Below are positions 59,629 to 64,000 of a stretch of 64,000 bases of DNA, in pieces; position 1 is the stretch's first letter; each line of letters starts with the position of its first letter. The notes under the pieces were generated by a model. It was not told the DNA's origin, did no database searches, and saw only the letters and a program-made list of their open reading frames with translations. Position numbers and translations under genes: made by a program. The stretch comes from Hymenoscyphus infarciens (taxonomy: Eukaryota > Ascomycota > Leotiomycetes > Helotiales > Helotiaceae), in NCBI GenBank assembly GCA_001414345.1, contig LLCB01000055.1:62001-126000 (forward strand), in the 5' to 3' direction.

Positions 59629-61789
59629 ATGGAGCCTGCAAAGAGATTCTTTATGAGTACTGCACGTTGCGGTCTATGCCGTTCTAAGTTCCCTTTGGGT
59701 GTCGCTTCACATTTCGATCCCTGGCAGAATACCTTCCGTGCTGGTATGCTCCATCCAATCTCTCATGCGGGTATCACTCACTCACTAAGGTTGCTATAGT
59801 TATGTGTCTGGATTCAAATGGCAAAACAGAAATCGGGCTGACTGATGTGTCGACGTTCAATTGGGACGATGAGGAACTCAATGTTCCCCTGACTGGGCAT
59901 GCACCTACCCAAAATGTCACCATCGGGCGCTTTCGCGATAGGGAAACACCAATCGATAACATGGCATTTTGTTTCCATGACTGGTGTTATTCGACCCTTC
60001 TCTGGAGGCTCAGCGGCTGCACTAAATTGGACCTCTACAAGCTCGTCCGAAGCATGGAGAAATCCCCATTTTGGCACCACCTCATTGAAGATAACGGCCA
60101 ACTTTACTCCGAGGCCAGCCTTCAAGCCCTTCTGGCCAACCTGTACTGCCCTAATCAAGCTCTCCAACCCCTGTTTTTATCGGAGTTACCTGCGGAACTG
60201 AGATCCTGCATTTGGGAGTATATTCCGCCAGGGACAGCATACGGCGCCTTCTTGCTGGTTGCGGGCGAAACTTCACGGCTTGCTCGTCATCTTCGAGGCT
60301 CCACTGATTGGATTGTAGGGTTCGATGAAGGGTCCCGTTTATCTGCCAAGACGATTACGATTTTCGGGGCCAGGTATATTCAACACCTATTCGAAGAATC
60401 CGATGATGGAGGGTCTGAAAGCGGTCTCAAAATTCTTGGCGTTGTAACCGGACTGAAATTTATTATAAATTTTAGTGGAATTTGTGCAATAAAACTGCTG
60501 GGCCATGACTGGGAAAGTGACTGGCTTGGCAAGAACCCGAATGCTGGCCGACTTTGGTACGGAATTATAAAGGGGGTGCTCCCTGGCCTTCGATGCCATT
60601 ACAATGTAAATTAGTCTCTCATCCCTAACGGAATTTCTCACTGACTTCGGAAGCATTTGAATTTAACAGGCATCTCCAGCTTGGTATCAACATCCAATCA
60701 GATATTGTGGGATCGACCCGATTTTCCGGCTTCCCTTACCGATCCGGATGGGGCGATATTTTCATTCATCGGTCGAGAAATCATCTATGGTTGTATCATG
60801 CCACAGCAACGCTTCTTCCGGTATTTACCTTTATGCAGCAATACACTCTACACAAGTGGTCTCACCATCTATTGGCAGGGAAATGGGATGGTTGGGCTAG
60901 AAGCTCAATTCAAGGGAACGTCATATTCATCAGGAAGCCGTGACGGTGTCGCTCTATACTACCCGCTCTGCCCAGGCGAAAAAATAGCTTACGTTTGGCT
61001 ACGTATTATTCCAGGGCCGAGTTATTTATTCGCAACACCATCGCTCACGGTCAGTTTAATAGCATTCAACCCTGCGGTTTGCTGATACATTCTACAGATT
61101 GAGACGACGTTGGGGAGATTATACACCTTTGGCCCATATATCTTGCCAAGACTTGTTATGGAGGACGCATACAAATGGGTTCTTCTGAAGAAAAGGGGTG
61201 TTGTCGCAGGGTTTTTTTACGAAACTTCTCCAAGAGAGATTATGAGAATCGGCGTCTGTGGCGATGAGACATCATCAATAGATAACCCCTTGAAGCCTCA
61301 ATTTCTTTCCTACGCTGGTTCATCTCCTGCGATCGGCAACCCTAATTCAGGGTTGTTCCTGTCAGTCGCTTCGCTAAGGGGACTCAAGAAAGTCGATTTG
61401 TGTTATATTGGCAATCGTTGCACAGGGCTGTTGGCACACTATATCAAAGGTCCAACAGTAGCCTTGGGCCAATGGCACACATCTCATGGCTCAAAGCACT
61501 GCTGCATTCATAACAGAAATGGGTCAAGCATTTCTAGGATATGTTTCACAATGAATAAGCTAGGGATGCTAGCATTTGTCACCAATGTCTGCTTTTTGGA
61601 TAATGAGGCTGAAATCGCGTCAGACAATGAAATTCGAGTATTCAGTTTTGATCAGGTAATGCCGTCCAATTGCTTGAATAACACTATCGCTAAGATACCT
61701 ATAGCACATCGCCTGGTGGTTTTCAGAACGTCAAGATGAAATCCTACAATGGACAGGTGGGCTTCAAGTTGTTCCAGACGAGAGTCTGA
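59629..61789 (+). CDS. Fungal protein of unknown function with an F-box-like segment
   Basis: Predicted 645 residues in five exons: 59629-59743, 59800-60605, 60654-61049, 61098-61655 and 61727-61789. Introns are 56, 48, 48 and 71 bp, all GT...AG and phase-consistent. The N-terminus carries CGLC and a following His (residues 14-28), possibly zinc-binding. AFCFHDWCYSTLLWRL comes next, then an F-box-like LPAELRSCIWEYIPPG (about 168-183). The long C-terminal half is beta-rich in feel, with no named domain. The last exon is a choice: reading through intron 4 gives an alternative end at 61739, but splicing at gtaatg...ttcag gives a plausible tail, NVKMKSYNGQVGFKLF. I recognise this as a type of lineage-expanded fungal hypothetical protein; no function is proposed. 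Confidence 0.7.
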
Positions 61790-61914
61790 TGCAACAGTAA
61801 TAACGAGTTCATTCAAATAGAAGCGTAAAAGCAGCACACTACGAAATAAAATACCGAAAGGGAAATGAAACTAAAACAACTGAGCCAGCCTTGCCACCAC
61901 CACCCGTAGACATA

Positions 61915-63018
61915 TTAGTTAATATTGTCAAAACTGACATAAGTTATGTCTCCTTTTCGGTGCCTCATCGCCGCTTTTCCGTCGTGTGTTGTCGGTTTCC
62001 AATCTTTAGCTTTCGTTATCTTTTTCTCACCACTGGAGTCTCTGAAGATAAAATCATCTTTAGAAGTCATAGGAGGCTGTCTTTTGACGGAGACAACGAG
62101 ACGTTGGCTTTCGCTCGACCCCAACACGAGTGATTTTTCGGGAGGTGCATACGACGACTCACTAATTCCACCAGATTGGCCTCCAGAAGGATCCCACTCC
62201 ATGTGAGGGCCGGTGTAGCTTGATTCGCCGCCACGGTGTGTGCTGGCTAGAACATCACTAGGTGTACTGGTCGTCATATCGTATGGCGGAGTGAATCCTG
62301 CGCTCGAGGGGCCGGCAGGTCCTGGGCGAGTACCAGAGGCGAGAGGGGTCCGATATGTTTCACCGTAGGTACTAGCGGTCTGGCCCGCATGTACCGTAGG
62401 CGGGTATCTCGTTATGTAAGAGAAATGCCTCTCAAGTTCCGTGCCATATCTTTCATCACCAATGTCCCAATACTCTTCCCAATCCCCAACCGAACTCTCC
62501 TTGCCCTCCGTCTGCCACAATGACCACCATCCATCCCAGCGCACAACCGTTTTCTTGTCCTTGGCCCTGTCACACCTCCATAGCCTAACGTGCGCGCCAG
62601 CCATTGTTGCAGCAAAGACGTATTGAGTTGTATCTGTTTGGTTCAAGGACCGGAGATACTCGGTACAGTATTCCCAGGCTTGCAGTTCCAATCTCTCTAG
62701 GTTATAGGCTTGGCTCACGTTTGTTCGTTTGCATTCGGCAAAGCAGAGCGTTTTGATATCGTCGCCGCCTTGCTCAAGATATCTGACAACAATATCACAG
62801 CGGCGTCTTGAATTTGATGTTGGTGGTTGCTGCGAGTTGACAGTGAAGTTGTCGTCGGAGAAGATGTTTCTGTATAACACGTTTTCCATGAGAGCCACGG
62901 TTTCGGACTCCTTTGGATTGTCTAGCGAAGCGTAGATGTTTGCGATGTGGGCTCTGCGGTACAGTGCTTGTTGTAATGGGGTTCGGATGAGCCCGTACGG
63001 CCGAAAGGTGGTTGCCAT
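61915..63018 (-). CDS. Hypothetical protein with a possible PD-(D/E)XK nuclease-like core
   Basis: 367 residues from ATG 63018; an in-frame upstream stretch to 63171 exists, but MATTFRPYGLIRTPLQQALY begins the conserved-looking part. A helical segment with Glu39/Glu45 is followed by CDIVVRYL (Asp75) and LCFAECKRTN (Glu95, Lys97): the D...E-x-K spacing and beta-strand context of PD-(D/E)XK enzymes. After that, LERLELQAWEYCTEYL and a strand YVFAATMAGAHVRLWRC fit the same fold. The C-terminal half (from ~230) is Ser/Pro/Gly-rich and disordered, ending basic. It is single-exon and convergent with the 59.6 kb gene (125 bp between stops). Whether it cuts nucleic acid is untested; it could be an inactive relative. 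Confidence 0.72.
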   Translation of the reverse strand: MATTFRPYGLIRTPLQQALYRRAHIANIYASLDNPKESETVALMENVLYRNIFSDDNFTVNSQQPPTSNSRRRCDIVVRYLEQGGDDIKTLCFAECKRTNVSQAYNLERLELQAWEYCTEYLRSLNQTDTTQYVFAATMAGAHVRLWRCDRAKDKKTVVRWDGWWSLWQTEGKESSVGDWEEYWDIGDERYGTELERHFSYITRYPPTVHAGQTASTYGETYRTPLASGTRPGPAGPSSAGFTPPYDMTTSTPSDVLASTHRGGESSYTGPHMEWDPSGGQSGGISESSYAPPEKSLVLGSSESQRLVVSVKRQPPMTSKDDFIFRDSSGEKKITKAKDWKPTTHDGKAAMRHRKGDITYVSFDNIN

Positions 63019-63359
63019 GGTTTTGGGAACAACCGAGGAAATGCTAGAAGGGTGGATATAGATGCTCGATCGAAAAAGATACGGGAATAGAAGATTTACC
63101 TTTTCATGTTTCGGTAGGTACCTATACTTATACTTTTCATACAGCTGAGAAAATCCTCCAGACACCAGCAAGCGATTGTTGGAACGTCAAATGTTGACCA
63201 CTGGGGCGACCTTGCAGCTGACCGAGAACCCAAACTGGAAATAGGCGCTTACACTGAGATGATCAGTCGCCCAAATGCCGCAGAGCGATTGAGAAATCAT
63301 CGAGATGTTTCAAATGCCATCTGCGAACACTTAGCGCCCGTCAACAGGATTAGAGCTCC
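63019..63359. other. Promoter side of the 61.9-63.0 kb gene
   Basis: About 340 bp of ordinary DNA upstream of the minus-strand start. No further gene seen. Confidence 0.5.
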
Positions 63360-63785
63360 CAAATGAACTTGAAAACCTAGATATTATAATTGGAGTACTA
63401 TTTAAACTAAAACTAAGGGCTGAATTTAATTCATGAATTATATAAAATGAACTCGGCAATTATATAAATTTTATAAAGTTTCATATATTTCAAGTAGTAA
63501 CACGTAATAGTTTCTCTTATATTCTAGTAAAAATTAGTCTTCTAAAAGTTAAATGAAAGTTAAAGACGCGGGAAAGAAGGAGAGAGAGAGAAAGAGAACA
63601 CTTATATATCAGTTAGAGAGATAGCTAAGCTCTTTTTTCTTTAATTCTAATTAACTTATTCTACTAGACTATTAATATTCCGCTCTGAGATCTTTTAATA
63701 TAAGGTTTGTAAAATATTTCATAAATATATACTAATACTACAGATTAATTCAAATAGGTGTTTTATATAGCTTATTTACCTAGTA
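63360..63785. repeat. Short AT-rich, partly RIP-decayed patch
   Basis: TA-rich with some CA/TG left (more than in the main blocks), no reading frame. It is probably an older or partly mutated insert. A GA-rich run lies at 63570-63600. Confidence 0.55.
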
Positions 63786-64000
63786 GGCCTCCTCAGGATG
63801 AGACCGCCAGAGTTTAGCTCCAAAATGACCTTTAGGAGATTACAGGAGCAAAGCCGTGAAGGGACCGCTTATCTCTAGAGCGTGCCAGCTTCAATGCTTC
63901 GAAGCGCTTGAGATTGTGAGACTCCTCTCAACCTTTTCGAGGTAGCCGGGTTATCGGCATATTCTGCGCTAACATGCGCGGAAATAGAGCAGCGTTCATA
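63786..64000. other. Unassigned sequence at the window edge
   Basis: About 215 bp of ordinary composition, cut by the window end. Nothing can be supported from it alone. Confidence 0.4.

Noticed and set aside
59393..59656. 87-codon plus-strand frame just before the 59.6 kb gene
   Set aside because: It overlaps the real start region in another phase and has no motif or splice link.

Overview
This is a window from the nuclear genome of a filamentous ascomycete (Pezizomycotina). The evidence is short phase-consistent GT...AG introns (46-74 bp, CTRAY-type branch points) in almost every gene, fungal-type versions of Ku70, VTC1, ferrochelatase and an Alba-like protein, and long AT-rich blocks with the mark of repeat-induced point mutation (RIP). 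The protein flavour suggests Leotiomycetes/Helotiales, but that is inference only.

Layout. 1-5706 is mostly RIP-decayed repeat and includes a 1.82 kb inverted-terminal-repeat element (3887-5706) ending about 0.1 kb upstream of an Alba-like gene. 5816-11073 is a gene island: Alba-like (+), VTC1 (-), Tctex-type dynein light chain (+), F-box-like protein (+). 12909-19755 is a 6.85 kb RIP-destroyed element with long terminal inverted repeats built on an AAATCGY heptamer and an ATACT target-site duplication; it appears to split an older reading frame. 20-46.6 kb is the main gene-rich part: a Myb/SANT-like pseudogene, an LCCL-domain membrane protein, an SDR gene broken at its active site, KU70 and ferrochelatase (head to head, with RIP-decayed DNA between them), an MFS transporter, a repetitive secreted protein, a secreted lactonase, a tiny membrane protein and a BTB protein. 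47.0-59.1 kb is again RIP-decayed; its larger part (about 49.67-59.12 kb) is bounded by outward-pointing telomere-like CCCTAR/TTAGGG sequences. 59.6-63.0 kb carries two convergent genes of unknown function, one with a possible PD-(D/E)XK nuclease signature. The window ends in another short RIP-decayed patch and about 0.2 kb of unassigned sequence.

How the genes relate. This is an ordinary eukaryotic gene neighbourhood, not an operon. Housekeeping genes (DNA end joining, haem synthesis, polyphosphate/vacuole, dynein, RNA binding) sit between transposon graveyards, the two-speed arrangement common in filamentous fungi. The decayed blocks have lost almost every CpA/TpG while keeping CpG, so the mutator acted with strong CpA preference. 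Exon boundaries were chosen by eye from splice signals and reading phase; no search or alignment was run, so family names rest on recognition of motifs.
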